Shown here piece after piece: positions 1-7,562 of a stretch of 47,002 bases of DNA (positions are counted from its first letter, which is position 1; the number at the start of each line of letters is the position of its first letter). The stretch is taken from the NCBI GenBank assembly GCA_002479485.1, contig DLNM01000025.1, positions 1 to 47,002 of the forward strand, read 5' to 3'. The translations under genes were made by a program, and so were the position numbers. The DNA comes from Firmicutes bacterium UBA7510 (GTDB lineage Bacteria > Bacillota > Clostridia > Tissierellales > Sedimentibacteraceae). Below the pieces are notes generated by a model. It did not search any database and was not told the DNA's origin. It saw only the letters and a program-made list of their open reading frames with translations.

Positions 1-116
1 ATAATCTGTATAATAAAATGTTAAAATTTAGTAATCTATATTTTTATAGACAGAAAAATTCATAAAATGTTCCAATAATTTAAAAATTTAATATTTTATT
101 TGAGTGTTTACATATA

Positions 117-145
117 TTTACATTACTCTATGTTTATAGTATAAT
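117..145 (+). promoter_or_regulatory. SigA-type promoter for the sugar-phosphate transferase gene
   Basis: TTTACA (117-122) and TATAAT (140-145) are separated by exactly 17 bp. The predicted transcription start near 152 gives a leader of about 70 nt before the ATG at 225. Bases 1-116 are AT-rich and I see no gene there. Confidence 0.7.
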
Positions 146-224
146 AAAATTTGATTGAAAAGTAAAAAAATTATTTTTATACAAAAATTAAGATGTTTGA
201 TTATCAGAATATACGAGGTGAAAA

Positions 225-1187
225 ATGAATATTAGTTATTTTTTAGGCTTTAGTATAGCTCTAGTTTTAATGCTAATTACTACTCCTAAAATGATTGAAT
301 TTGCGAAGAAAATTAATTTTGTTGAACAGCCTAATTTATTGGCTAGAAAAATTCATACTGAACCTAAGCCATACTTGGCATCAGTATTGATTTATTCAAT
401 ATTTTGGATTGTATTTATGGCTTTATCAAGAGATTTTTCAATGAAAGTACTATTAATTTTTATTAGTTCGTTTTTAATATTTTCTATAGGCTTAGTTGAC
501 GATTGGTATAAAATCAATAGAAAAGATTTAAGTGCGTTGCCAAAGCTGTTAGTTCAAATATTTGCTTGTTCATTAGTTTTTTTTGCAGACATAAGATTTG
601 AGGGCTTTTATTTGCCAATATATAATACATATGTCGCTTTACCAATATGGCTACAATTTGTATTTACTATTGTATGGCTGTTTGGTGTAACTACTGTTAT
701 TAATTTTACAGATGGTTTGGATGGACTTGCTGGCAGTATCTCTTGTATTTCTGCAAGTACATTATTTATTGTTGCACAGTTAAAAGGACATTACTCATAT
801 GCACTTATTTCTATAATTCTTGTTGGAATATGTATTGGATATTTAAAATATAATAAATATCCATCAAAAATACTTATGGGAGATTCAGGTGCAACCTTTT
901 TAGGTTTTATGCTTGGAATTATATCTCTTGGAGGTGTTATGAAGCAAGCAACTATTTTATCAACACTTATTCCAATAATAGCACTCGGTGTACCTATATT
1001 TGATAATATTTATGTTGTATTTAAAAGGATTAAAGAGAAAAAGCCTATATATGTTGGAGACAATAGTCAGGCTCATTATAGATTAATGAAAAAAGGTTTA
1101 AACCAAATGCAAGCAGTTATGTTTTTATGCTTGATTTCTATTAGCTTAGGGTTATTTTCTATTATTATTGCTTTGTTAAATTATTAA
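225..1187 (+). CDS. MraY/WecA/TagO-family undecaprenyl-phosphate sugar-1-phosphate transferase
   Basis: Integral membrane enzyme of 320 aa with about ten hydrophobic segments. The family transfers a sugar-1-phosphate, often GlcNAc-1-P, from a UDP-sugar to undecaprenyl phosphate, starting teichoic acid or other wall glycopolymer synthesis. Family motifs are visible: VDDWY (91-95, the Asp pair that binds Mg), NFTDGLDGLAG (160-170), MGDSGA (218-223) and PIFDN (257-261). The C-terminal cytoplasmic loop, usually HLHHRL in WecA/TagO, reads SQAHYRL (281-287), so only one His of that motif remains. The ATG follows AGGTG at a good distance. The gene stands alone with its own promoter and terminator, so the neighbours do not identify the polymer. 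The family call is firm; the exact sugar is not known. Confidence 0.88.
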   Translation: MNISYFLGFSIALVLMLITTPKMIEFAKKINFVEQPNLLARKIHTEPKPYLASVLIYSIFWIVFMALSRDFSMKVLLIFISSFLIFSIGLVDDWYKINRKDLSALPKLLVQIFACSLVFFADIRFEGFYLPIYNTYVALPIWLQFVFTIVWLFGVTTVINFTDGLDGLAGSISCISASTLFIVAQLKGHYSYALISIILVGICIGYLKYNKYPSKILMGDSGATFLGFMLGIISLGGVMKQATILSTLIPIIALGVPIFDNIYVVFKRIKEKKPIYVGDNSQAHYRLMKKGLNQMQAVMFLCLISISLGLFSIIIALLNY

Positions 1188-1238
1188 ATGGCTCGTGTAG
1201 CGAGATTATGCTACTATAATATTATATTTTAAAATAAA

Positions 1239-1277
1239 AGTCCTGTGGTTTTTTCATATTGAAAAAATCACAGGACT
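1239..1277. terminator. Bidirectional terminator between convergent genes
   Basis: A 17-bp stem with one G-U pair: AGTCCTGTGG plus a T-run on the left, an A-run plus TCACAGGACT on the right, five-base loop. It lies between the + gene ending at 1187 and the - gene ending at 1297 and can serve both. Confidence 0.85.
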
Positions 1278-1296
1278 AAAAATTACCCTTTTGTTT

Positions 1297-1737
1297 TTAT
1301 GTATCAATTCTAGTTAGCTCTTTTAGGTTTTTATTACGATAGATTAAATCATTTCTAACTATAAATCCACGATTTTCCCAAAAAGCGTTACCGATTTCAT
1401 TTTTTGAAAATACTACAAGAGCTACTTTGTTAATACCTTCCTGTTCAAGAGCTTCAATTGCAGTATTAAGTAATGTATTGCCAATCCCTTGTTTACGTTC
1501 TGATGTAGAAACTGCTGTATGATGTATGTATCCTCTTCGACCATCGTGACCGCATAAAATAACACCAATAACTATATCATTTTTCAGTGCAACAAAACAG
1601 GTATCCGGATTTCTACGCAAATATTTTTCAATACCTTCTTTTGAATCATCCAAATTATTAAGACCCATTCCCGGTGTATTCATCCATAACTGATATACCC
1701 CTTCATAATCGTCTAAACTCATCCTTCTTATTTCCAT
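1297..1737 (-). CDS. GNAT family N-acetyltransferase
   Basis: Single-domain GNAT of 146 aa. The acetyl-CoA pyrophosphate loop reads RKQGIG within the stretch that follows HHTAVSTSE, and the C-terminal half has the usual NAFWENRGF signature after VALVVFSKN. It should transfer acetyl from acetyl-CoA to an amine; the substrate cannot be read from sequence. The start follows a GGGGG ribosome binding site, and a near-consensus promoter (1767-1795) makes it a monocistronic unit ending at the 1239-1277 hairpin. It may be cytosolic small-molecule or protein acetylation. Confidence 0.85.
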   Translation of the reverse strand: MEIRRMSLDDYEGVYQLWMNTPGMGLNNLDDSKEGIEKYLRRNPDTCFVALKNDIVIGVILCGHDGRRGYIHHTAVSTSERKQGIGNTLLNTAIEALEQEGINKVALVVFSKNEIGNAFWENRGFIVRNDLIYRNKNLKELTRIDT

Positions 1738-1766
1738 CTTGTATCCCCCATAAATAGTTTGGCTTC

Positions 1767-1795
1767 ATTTTAATACATGAAAATAAAGAAGTCAA
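1767..1795 (-). promoter_or_regulatory. SigA-type promoter for the 1297-1737 acetyltransferase
   Basis: On the - strand TTGACT (1795-1790) and TAAAAT (1772-1767) are 17 bp apart, about 30 bp upstream of the start codon. Confidence 0.75.
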
Positions 1796-1811
1796 TATAG
1801 AGATGAAAAAG

Positions 1812-2594
1812 TTATAAATCAATAAAAACAACTGGGTAATCTGATACCTTTTCAAATCCGCAAGATATTGCTGTATTAGATGATGGTATATTGTTTTTCC
1901 AACATTCCCAATATACTGTAAGATTCTTTTTATAAGCCTCATTTAATAGCATTTTAGTCATAGTCTTTGCTATGCCTTGCTTTTGATATTCTTTAAATAC
2001 CTCTATACCAATGGCTAATTCAGTTTTAGTTGGGTATTCACTTGTGCAAAATCCACATACTTTATTATTAAAAACAGGTGTAAATCCAATTCCTCTATCT
2101 ACAAAATCATTCATATCATTATATGTATTTGTTCCTATAACTTCATTAACAATCATACTTTTATTATCAATATTTGAACTTAAAAGTTCACTAGTAATTT
2201 TTAGTATATTAGATTGACTATTATTAGAAATATCATATAAATATGTTGGTTTTATTCGATATAAACTTCTTTCATATACATTATACTTATTAGGAAATAA
2301 ATTAGTTATTGCATTTTTCCAATCCTCATTTGGATAGAATACAATAATAATTTCTAACTCCTTCCTTGCTTTGTCCGTTAGTATTTGATTAGTCAAGTAA
2401 TTTATAGCTTCGCTAGTGATTTCTCCTGCTACAAATAAGTAAATTCCAAGCAGAACAAAGCATGTATTCTCTGTTTCGTCGACATATAATTTAGCCAGTT
2501 TAGGATTTTCCTCTATAGAATCTATCATATACTGTAAAGGTGTGAAACTAAGTAAATCTTTCATTTTTTTATTTATTTTTAATATGTTTTTCAT
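1812..2594 (-). CDS. GNAT acetyltransferase with long N-terminal region
   Basis: A 260-aa protein whose C-terminal third is a GNAT fold: EYQKQGIAKTM is the acetyl-CoA binding loop, followed by a strand with VYWECW and by NTAISCGFEKV, the usual end of the fold. The first 150 residues show no recognised motif and may be a second, degenerate GNAT-like lobe, as in the 'GNAT_acetyltran' group that this protein resembles. The start follows the rsgA stop by 10 nt, so it is probably translated from the rsgA transcript. Substrate unknown. An overlapping frame (1703-1942) has no family features and is not a gene. Confidence 0.8.
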   Translation of the reverse strand: MKNILKINKKMKDLLSFTPLQYMIDSIEENPKLAKLYVDETENTCFVLLGIYLFVAGEITSEAINYLTNQILTDKARKELEIIIVFYPNEDWKNAITNLFPNKYNVYERSLYRIKPTYLYDISNNSQSNILKITSELLSSNIDNKSMIVNEVIGTNTYNDMNDFVDRGIGFTPVFNNKVCGFCTSEYPTKTELAIGIEVFKEYQKQGIAKTMTKMLLNEAYKKNLTVYWECWKNNIPSSNTAISCGFEKVSDYPVVFIDL

Positions 2595-2604
2595 TTTTTC
2601 ACCT

Positions 2605-3645
2605 CTATTGATTTTTAATTTTATTTATTAATTTTTCTTTTTTTGTGTAAGCCGATTTTTGCTTTCCAAAATTATTTTCATTTGTAAGCTGTAAATATCT
2701 TTTCCATCTATCCTCATCAAGCTCGCCTGTTTTTAAAGCATGTTTAATTGCACAACCCGGTTCACTTTTGTGAGCACAATCTGAAAATTTACACTGATCT
2801 ATCAATTCCTCTATTTCAGAAAATGTCTTTTTAATTCCATCTTCTGCATTCCACATGCCAAGCTCTCTCATACCAGGAGTATCTATTATTATAGTTTTAG
2901 AAGGAAGCAAAATTAACTGCCTATGAGTAGTAGTATGTCTACCCTTCGAGTCATCTTCTCTAATACTGTTAACTTTCATAATTTCTTCACTCGCTATAGC
3001 ATTGACAAGACTTGATTTCCCAACTCCTGAGGAACCTAAAAATATTAGAGTTTTTCCTTTGTTTAGGTATTTTTCTAGTGAATCTAAGCCAAAGCCAGTT
3101 TTTGAGCTGATAGCAATAACATCTATATTAATATACTGTGATTTTAATTCATTGACGTATTTTTCATAATCACTATTTAAATCGGCCTTAGTAAGTATAA
3201 TTACCGGTTCAGCACCACTTTGTATTGTAGCTCCAATATATCTTTCAATTCTATTCATGTTAAAATCATGGTTTAATGAAACTACAATAAACACATAATC
3301 AAAGTTAGCTGCAACTATCTGCTCATGTATTGTTTTAACATAGCCAACAGCGTGACCAGAAAAATCTGTTCTTGAAAATTTACTTTTTCTTTTACATAAT
3401 TTTGCAATTAATGAATCGCCATATTGATTATATTGTAAATACACAAAATCACCAACTACAGGGATATCATCGTCAAATTTAATTTCTTTATAAAAAGTTC
3501 CTTTTAATTTTGCATTAATTTCTCCGTATTCACAGATAACCTTATATAGCTCTCTATGAACCTCCACTATTCTTGCTGGGACTAAATTTTGTTTTACATC
3601 CTCCGCATAATCTAAATTCCATCCATATTCGTTTAAATTAATCAT
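2605..3645 (-). CDS. rsgA: Ribosome small-subunit-dependent GTPase RsgA
   Basis: RsgA (YjeQ/CpgA) is the late 30S assembly GTPase. Residue order shows the circular permutation of this family: an N-terminal OB-fold, then G4 TKAD (152-155), SSKTG (G5), then G1 GSSGVGKSS (204-212) and G3 DTPG (255-258). The zinc-binding tail has Cys285, Cys290, His292 and Cys298. I chose ATG 3645 because TGGAGG lies just before it; a longer open frame to 3708 would start inside a leader hairpin and adds 21 unrelated residues. 346 aa fits the family, slightly long. It is expressed from a promoter about 240 nt upstream through a structured leader. Confidence 0.93.
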   Translation of the reverse strand: MINLNEYGWNLDYAEDVKQNLVPARIVEVHRELYKVICEYGEINAKLKGTFYKEIKFDDDIPVVGDFVYLQYNQYGDSLIAKLCKRKSKFSRTDFSGHAVGYVKTIHEQIVAANFDYVFIVVSLNHDFNMNRIERYIGATIQSGAEPVIILTKADLNSDYEKYVNELKSQYINIDVIAISSKTGFGLDSLEKYLNKGKTLIFLGSSGVGKSSLVNAIASEEIMKVNSIREDDSKGRHTTTHRQLILLPSKTIIIDTPGMRELGMWNAEDGIKKTFSEIEELIDQCKFSDCAHKSEPGCAIKHALKTGELDEDRWKRYLQLTNENNFGKQKSAYTKKEKLINKIKNQ

Positions 3646-3671
3646 TATTTCCTCCAATTTTTGCACAAAAA

Positions 3672-3691
3672 AACTTGCCCATGAGCAAGTT
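3672..3691 (-). terminator. Terminator-like hairpin in the rsgA leader
   Basis: AACTTGC (3672-3678) pairs with GCAAGTT (3685-3691). On the - strand it is followed by seven T, which is the form of an intrinsic terminator or attenuator, and it sits only about 20 nt before the rsgA ribosome binding site. Confidence 0.65.
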
Positions 3692-3730
3692 CTGTTTTTT
3701 ATATTCATACAGTATTACAAAAGGGTATTA

Positions 3731-3755
3731 AAACAATGCTTTTTAAGCATTGTTT
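3731..3755 (-). terminator. Strong hairpin in the rsgA leader, weak terminator
   Basis: A perfect 11-bp stem (AAACAATGCTT / AAGCATTGTTT) with a three-base loop. On the - strand it runs into four T. It lies between the 12-codon ORF and the hairpin at 3672-3691. Confidence 0.6.
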
Positions 3756-3800
3756 GGGTACACAAAAATCAACCTTCGACTTTGCGCCCACATTATTAAA

Positions 3801-3839
3801 TTATTTAGAAATCACCATAATATTATTATTTGCTGCCAA
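3801..3839 (-). CDS. Possible leader micro-ORF (12 codons)
   Basis: TTG start at 3839 reads LAANNNIMVISK then TAA (initiator would be Met). GGGAG lies eight bases upstream, a good ribosome binding site, and the predicted transcript starts only about 40 nt before. No homologue is known to me. It could be a leader peptide that couples translation to the hairpins downstream, the body of a short independent transcript, or chance. The ORF is too short to judge by codon use. Confidence 0.35.
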   Translation of the reverse strand: MAANNNIMVISK

Positions 3840-3886
3840 TCTAATCACTCCCTTGTAAATAAAATTGGAAAAACAATTCCATAACT

Positions 3887-3915
3887 ATTGTAACATAATA
3901 TTCCAAGTATTTCAA
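3887..3915 (-). promoter_or_regulatory. rsgA: SigA-type promoter of the rsgA leader
   Basis: TTGAAA (3915-3910) and TACAAT (3892-3887) are 17 bp apart on the - strand. Predicted start near 3880 gives a leader of about 235 nt to rsgA, unusually long for a housekeeping gene. Confidence 0.75.
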
Positions 3916-3981
3916 TAGGATTGTAAAAAATTAAAAGATTATATTTCCAATAAGTAAAATACCAATTGATTTATTCAAATG

Positions 3982-4010
3982 TTGTAAATAGAGTCCTATT
4001 AAGATATAAT
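3982..4010 (+). promoter_or_regulatory. SigA-type promoter of the Nudix gene
   Basis: TTGTAA (3982-3987) and TATAAT (4005-4010) with a 17-bp spacer, divergent from the rsgA promoter; about 65 bp separate the two -35 boxes. Confidence 0.75.
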
Positions 4011-4044
4011 TTTAATAAATGTAATATATAAAGGAGAACTAAAC

Positions 4045-4545
4045 ATGGAGTTATTTGCAAAACCAGGAGTTGGTGGAATAATTGAAAAACATATAGATGG
4101 TATTGATTATATATTAATCCAAGAAAGATGCAAAAATGATGCTAAATCAGAGTCAGGTTTAATTGAAATACCAGCAGGAAAAATCAGAGAATTTGAAAAT
4201 ATATTTGATTGTTTAAGAAGAGAAGTTTATGAAGAGACTGGCTTAATCGTTGTAAATATAGAAAGTGAAAATGAAGCTACATATTATGAAAGTAATGGTT
4301 ATAAGGTTATAAATTATACACCATTTTCAAGTAGTCAAAACATAATAGGTTCATATCCAATTATGGTACAAGTATTTATTTGTACTGCTAGAGGTGAATT
4401 AGTACAGCAGTCAAACGAATCTAAGAATATAAGATGGATTTCTATATATGAATTAAAGGATATGTTGGAAAATAAAATTAATTCATTCTACCCTATGCAT
4501 GTTATGACATTAAAAAAATATTTAAAATATAAATTGGATAAATAA
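4045..4545 (+). CDS. Nudix hydrolase, ADP-ribose pyrophosphatase-like
   Basis: 166 aa with a complete Nudix box at residues 45-67: Gly45, Glu51, then REVYEETGL, matching G-x5-E-x7-REUxEExGU. Nudix enzymes cut nucleoside diphosphates linked to another group. The EIPAGK lead-in just before the box is typical of the ADP-ribose/NDP-sugar pyrophosphatase group, which makes ADP-ribose clearance a fair but unproven guess. The ATG follows AAGGAG, and its own promoter and downstream hairpin make it a single-gene unit. Confidence 0.85.
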   Translation: MELFAKPGVGGIIEKHIDGIDYILIQERCKNDAKSESGLIEIPAGKIREFENIFDCLRREVYEETGLIVVNIESENEATYYESNGYKVINYTPFSSSQNIIGSYPIMVQVFICTARGELVQQSNESKNIRWISIYELKDMLENKINSFYPMHVMTLKKYLKYKLDK

Positions 4546-4549
4546 TTTT

Positions 4550-4603
4550 AATAACAGTAGTTCCTCCTACGTTTTTATAGTTGCTGGAGTCACTACTGTT
4601 ATT
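4550..4603. terminator. Large bidirectional terminator hairpin
   Basis: AATAACAGTAGT (4550-4561) pairs perfectly with ACTACTGTTATT (4592-4603), with a 30-base apical part that can pair weakly. It separates the convergent Nudix and metG genes. Confidence 0.65.
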
Positions 4604-4618
4604 TATTTCGCAGATTGC

Positions 4619-6223
4619 TTAATTTGGATTAACAGGTGCTATTTTATCAATTCTATTGAATAGAATATCTATTCTAGGAATTATATATCCTATATCAATA
4701 TAGTGAGGTCTCCACTCATCACATATATTTAGCCAATTACATACCTTTTCAGACGAAAATGGAATAAATGGTTTTAATAATACTGTTAAGTTAGCAATAA
4801 TTTGTGTACAATTATACAGAGTATTTTTACATTGATCTAAGTCGTCAGTTCTTGTTTTCCATGGCTGTTGTGTATCAAAATATTTATTTGAATATCTAAC
4901 AAATTCGAATATCTTGTCTAAAGCATCCTTTAGGTTTGCTTTTTCAATATAAAATCCGCAAATTTCATATAATTCATTTATTTTAGAGCTAATTTCATCA
5001 TCTAAAATTCCTTCAGGTATCTTGTTATCAAAGTATTTTTCAATAAAAATTAAAGTTCTATTTACAAAATTGCCATATGCACCTAAAAGTTCTCCATTAT
5101 GGCTGTTAATAAACTCATTCCAAGTAAAATCCGCATCCCTTTTTTCCGGTCCATTTGAAATTAAAAAATACCTTATTGAATCTAAATCATATTTCTCAAT
5201 TATATCCTTAATCCATATAGCATGATTTCTACTTGTAGAAATTTTACTACCCTCTAATGTTAAATACTCACTGGATATAATTTCATCGGGCAAATGGTAT
5301 CCGCTGTCATTACAAATTAGTAATGCAGGTAATATAATTGTATGAAATGGTATATTATCTTTTCCATGAACATAATAATGTCTTGCATTTTCTCCCCACA
5401 GTTCTTCAAAGCTTTCATTCTTACTATCAGACAATACTTTACTTGCTGATAAGTACCCTAAAACATTTTCAGCCCAAATGTATATTTTTTTATCTTTATA
5501 ATTCTTTTTTGGTACATCAATACCCCATTCAAGATCTCTTGTTATTGCTCTATCTTTAAGTCCCTCATCTATATATCTATTTGAAAATGAAATAGCATTT
5601 TTTCTCCAATTTGTATGGCTATTAATGTAATCCTTTAATTGTTTTTCAAGCTTTGATATTGCAATATATAAATGTGTTGAATCTTTAAATTCAATATAAC
5701 TTCCACATATAGCACACTTAGGTTGTATTAGATTTTCAGGTTCTAATACAAAACCACATGTATCACATTGATCTCCTCTTGTTTCAGATAAACAAGAGGG
5801 ACATTTACCAAGAACAAATCTATCAGTTATAAAGCTGTTACATTTATTACAATACGCTTGTGGGGAAGATTTTTCATAAATATATTTGCTTAAATATAAC
5901 TTCTCATGAAACTCCTTTACGAACTCCTTATGCTCATTTGTAGAAGTTTTTGTATATAAATCATAGCTAAAGCCTAATTTATTAAAGCAATAAATAAACT
6001 CTTCGTGAAAAAAATTGCTTATTTGTTCAGGAGTTTTATTTTCTTGTTTTGCTCTAATTACTACAGGAGTACCATGGCAATCACTACCTGATACAAAATA
6101 AACTGTGTCACCTTTTGCTCTAAAATATCTTGCAATAACATCCGCTGGAAGTAATCCAGCAATATGACCAATATGCAATGAACCATTAGCATACGGCCAT
6201 GCACCACCAATCAAAATTTTCAT
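4619..6223 (-). CDS. metG: Methionyl-tRNA synthetase
   Basis: Class I synthetase that charges tRNA-Met. Visible: HIGH at 17-20 in the Rossmann core, the KMSKS loop as KISTS (327-331), and a zinc-knuckle insertion with four Cys pairs (125/128, 141/144, 153/156, 170/173), the two-knob form. At 534 aa it ends after the anticodon-binding helical domain and lacks the C-terminal EMAP-II-like tRNA-binding domain present in many longer MetRS. I chose ATG 6223 because GAGGG is five bases upstream; the ATG at 6235 overlaps that ribosome binding site. A Met T-box leader (6280-6576) controls it. A second metG elsewhere in the genome is possible. Confidence 0.95.
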   Translation of the reverse strand: MKILIGGAWPYANGSLHIGHIAGLLPADVIARYFRAKGDTVYFVSGSDCHGTPVVIRAKQENKTPEQISNFFHEEFIYCFNKLGFSYDLYTKTSTNEHKEFVKEFHEKLYLSKYIYEKSSPQAYCNKCNSFITDRFVLGKCPSCLSETRGDQCDTCGFVLEPENLIQPKCAICGSYIEFKDSTHLYIAISKLEKQLKDYINSHTNWRKNAISFSNRYIDEGLKDRAITRDLEWGIDVPKKNYKDKKIYIWAENVLGYLSASKVLSDSKNESFEELWGENARHYYVHGKDNIPFHTIILPALLICNDSGYHLPDEIISSEYLTLEGSKISTSRNHAIWIKDIIEKYDLDSIRYFLISNGPEKRDADFTWNEFINSHNGELLGAYGNFVNRTLIFIEKYFDNKIPEGILDDEISSKINELYEICGFYIEKANLKDALDKIFEFVRYSNKYFDTQQPWKTRTDDLDQCKNTLYNCTQIIANLTVLLKPFIPFSSEKVCNWLNICDEWRPHYIDIGYIIPRIDILFNRIDKIAPVNPN

Positions 6224-6279
6224 ATTATCCCTCATTTCTATTTAATTTGTTGTGATAAAAATTTACTTAAAAAAATAAG

Positions 6280-6317
6280 CCCTCCTCTCCGAAAAATTTC
6301 TTTTTCGGGGACGAGAG
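6280..6317 (-). terminator. T-box regulated terminator of metG
   Basis: On the - strand CTCTC-TCCCCGAAAAA pairs with TTTTTCGG-AGAGGAG and is followed by GCTTATTTTTTT. It competes with the antiterminator formed by the T-box sequence just upstream. Confidence 0.85.
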
Positions 6318-6576
6318 CATAAACTTCGTGTTACCACCCCAAATTTACTTGCATTTCACAATACAAGCCTCATATACTACGGATGAGAAATGATTCATCG
6401 ATAGCATTACACTATAACGGGTGTTTCCGTCGTAGCCTAAACATATTTAATGTTTTCGGTACGCTGCTCCAAGACCATTTTCTGTAATACATGTATATAC
6501 CCACTCTCACCAATTAGGGTTCTCTGTAATAACAAAATACTACATACTCTTCTTTTCATAGCTTTATTATTATATT
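6280..6576 (-). promoter_or_regulatory. T-box riboswitch leader, methionine-specific
   Basis: The - strand leader of metG has the T-box signature GGGGTGGTAACACG (6340-6327) followed by a terminator. Stem I features are present: AGAGAACCC then GGTGAGAG (6525-6504), and a GAAA-ATG-G loop whose ATG (6478-6476) fits a Met specifier codon. In T-boxes uncharged tRNA pairs with the specifier and with the antiterminator bulge, and lets transcription proceed. The open frames seen on the + strand across this region are antisense to the RNA and are not genes. Confidence 0.88.
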
Positions 6577-6582
6577 TTGTTT

Positions 6583-6611
6583 ATAATATATTATCTACAA
6601 TTAAATGTCAA
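6583..6611 (-). promoter_or_regulatory. metG: SigA-type promoter of the metG T-box transcript
   Basis: TTGACA (6611-6606) and TATTAT (6588-6583) with a 17-bp spacer; start predicted near 6576, just before the AGTA region that opens T-box stem I. Confidence 0.8.
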
Positions 6612-6659
6612 AATATTTTTTATTTAAAAAAAATTATATTAAATAATAATAATATTAAA

Positions 6660-7457
6660 TTAATTATCTTTATCAAGCTCAAAAAATCTTATTATGCTGC
6701 CATCTATTGTAGTAACATCACATTCTCTAGCTCCCCATGGCTGTATTTTGATATCTGTAATTTTATTCCAGCCATTTTTCTTTACAAACTCATATAAACT
6801 ATTTAAACCATCTACACACATAAAAGCAACTGTTCTTTCTGAAGGTTCTCCGAAAAACATATGTATACCATTAAATGTTGTTATTTTAAGATTAACAAGC
6901 TCACCAGGTACAGGCATTAAACATCCATATGTGCCATCACCCTTATCATTTCTTTCGTCAATTCCGCCATACCAGCCTAAAACATCTTCAAACCATTTCA
7001 CTGTGTTATCCATATTAATTGTGTAATAAATTGGACCGTTCTCCTTTACAGAATAGCCTCTTTGTCTTAAATTCTCCATGCTCATTTTCCCTTCTAAAAT
7101 AGATTTAATGGAAATTTTAGCGAATGAATTAATATCATCATGACTGCGCGCTGTCATTGGTGAAATGTTATGAAAACGTGTAAAGGCTCGTGAAAAACTT
7201 TCAGGTGTTTCATATCCATATTTATAAGCAATATCAATAATTTTCATATTAGAAGATTTTAGCTCTAATCCTGCAAGTGTCAGTCTTCTATTACGAATAT
7301 ATTCTCCGAGTGTTATGTCACAAACAATGGAAAATATTCGTTGAAAGTGGTAACTTGACATATAAGCTTGGCTTGCAATAACATCAAATTTCAAATCTTC
7401 TAATATATTATCCTCTATAAAATCTATAGCCTTTTGAATTCTCATAATAGTATCCAT
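6660..7457 (-). CDS. AraC-family regulator with C-terminal VOC/glyoxalase-like domain
   Basis: 265 aa. Residues 1-106 form two AraC helix-turn-helix units (AYMSSYHFQRIFS; YGYETPESFSRAFTRFHNIS) that bind DNA. From about 120 the protein reads like a VOC (glyoxalase/bleomycin-resistance) fold: YYTINMDNTVKWFEDVLGW, then GIHMFF, VAFMCVD and a C-terminal IIRFFELD strand. The VOC part probably senses a small molecule, by analogy with AraC-GyrI proteins. ATG 7457 follows GGAGGTGA. ATACATATGTAT, a perfect palindrome (7484-7495), overlaps a TATAAT box (7485-7480) and may be an autoregulatory site. The gene lies 105 nt downstream of the nucleoside phosphorylase gene. The target is unknown. Confidence 0.85.
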   Translation of the reverse strand: MDTIMRIQKAIDFIEDNILEDLKFDVIASQAYMSSYHFQRIFSIVCDITLGEYIRNRRLTLAGLELKSSNMKIIDIAYKYGYETPESFSRAFTRFHNISPMTARSHDDINSFAKISIKSILEGKMSMENLRQRGYSVKENGPIYYTINMDNTVKWFEDVLGWYGGIDERNDKGDGTYGCLMPVPGELVNLKITTFNGIHMFFGEPSERTVAFMCVDGLNSLYEFVKKNGWNKITDIKIQPWGARECDVTTIDGSIIRFFELDKDN

Positions 7458-7562
7458 TCAATCACCTCCATCTATTTAGATTATACATATGTATTTTTTT
7501 AGTATCATGACATTTTATGCTCGTTGGTGTACATTAATTTAATGATAGTTCAAACATTAAAA

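Noticed and set aside
1703..1942. 79-codon - strand frame between two GNAT genes
   Set aside because: It overlaps the end of one and the start of the other in another frame, crosses the promoter at 1767-1795 and shows no family features.
3646..3708. N-terminal extension of rsgA
   Set aside because: The extra 21 codons run through a terminator-like hairpin and have no ribosome site, while ATG 3645 has TGGAGG.
6450..6797. 115-codon + strand open frame
   Set aside because: It is antisense to the metG T-box leader and the end of the AraC-VOC gene, has no ribosome site and no protein-like motif.
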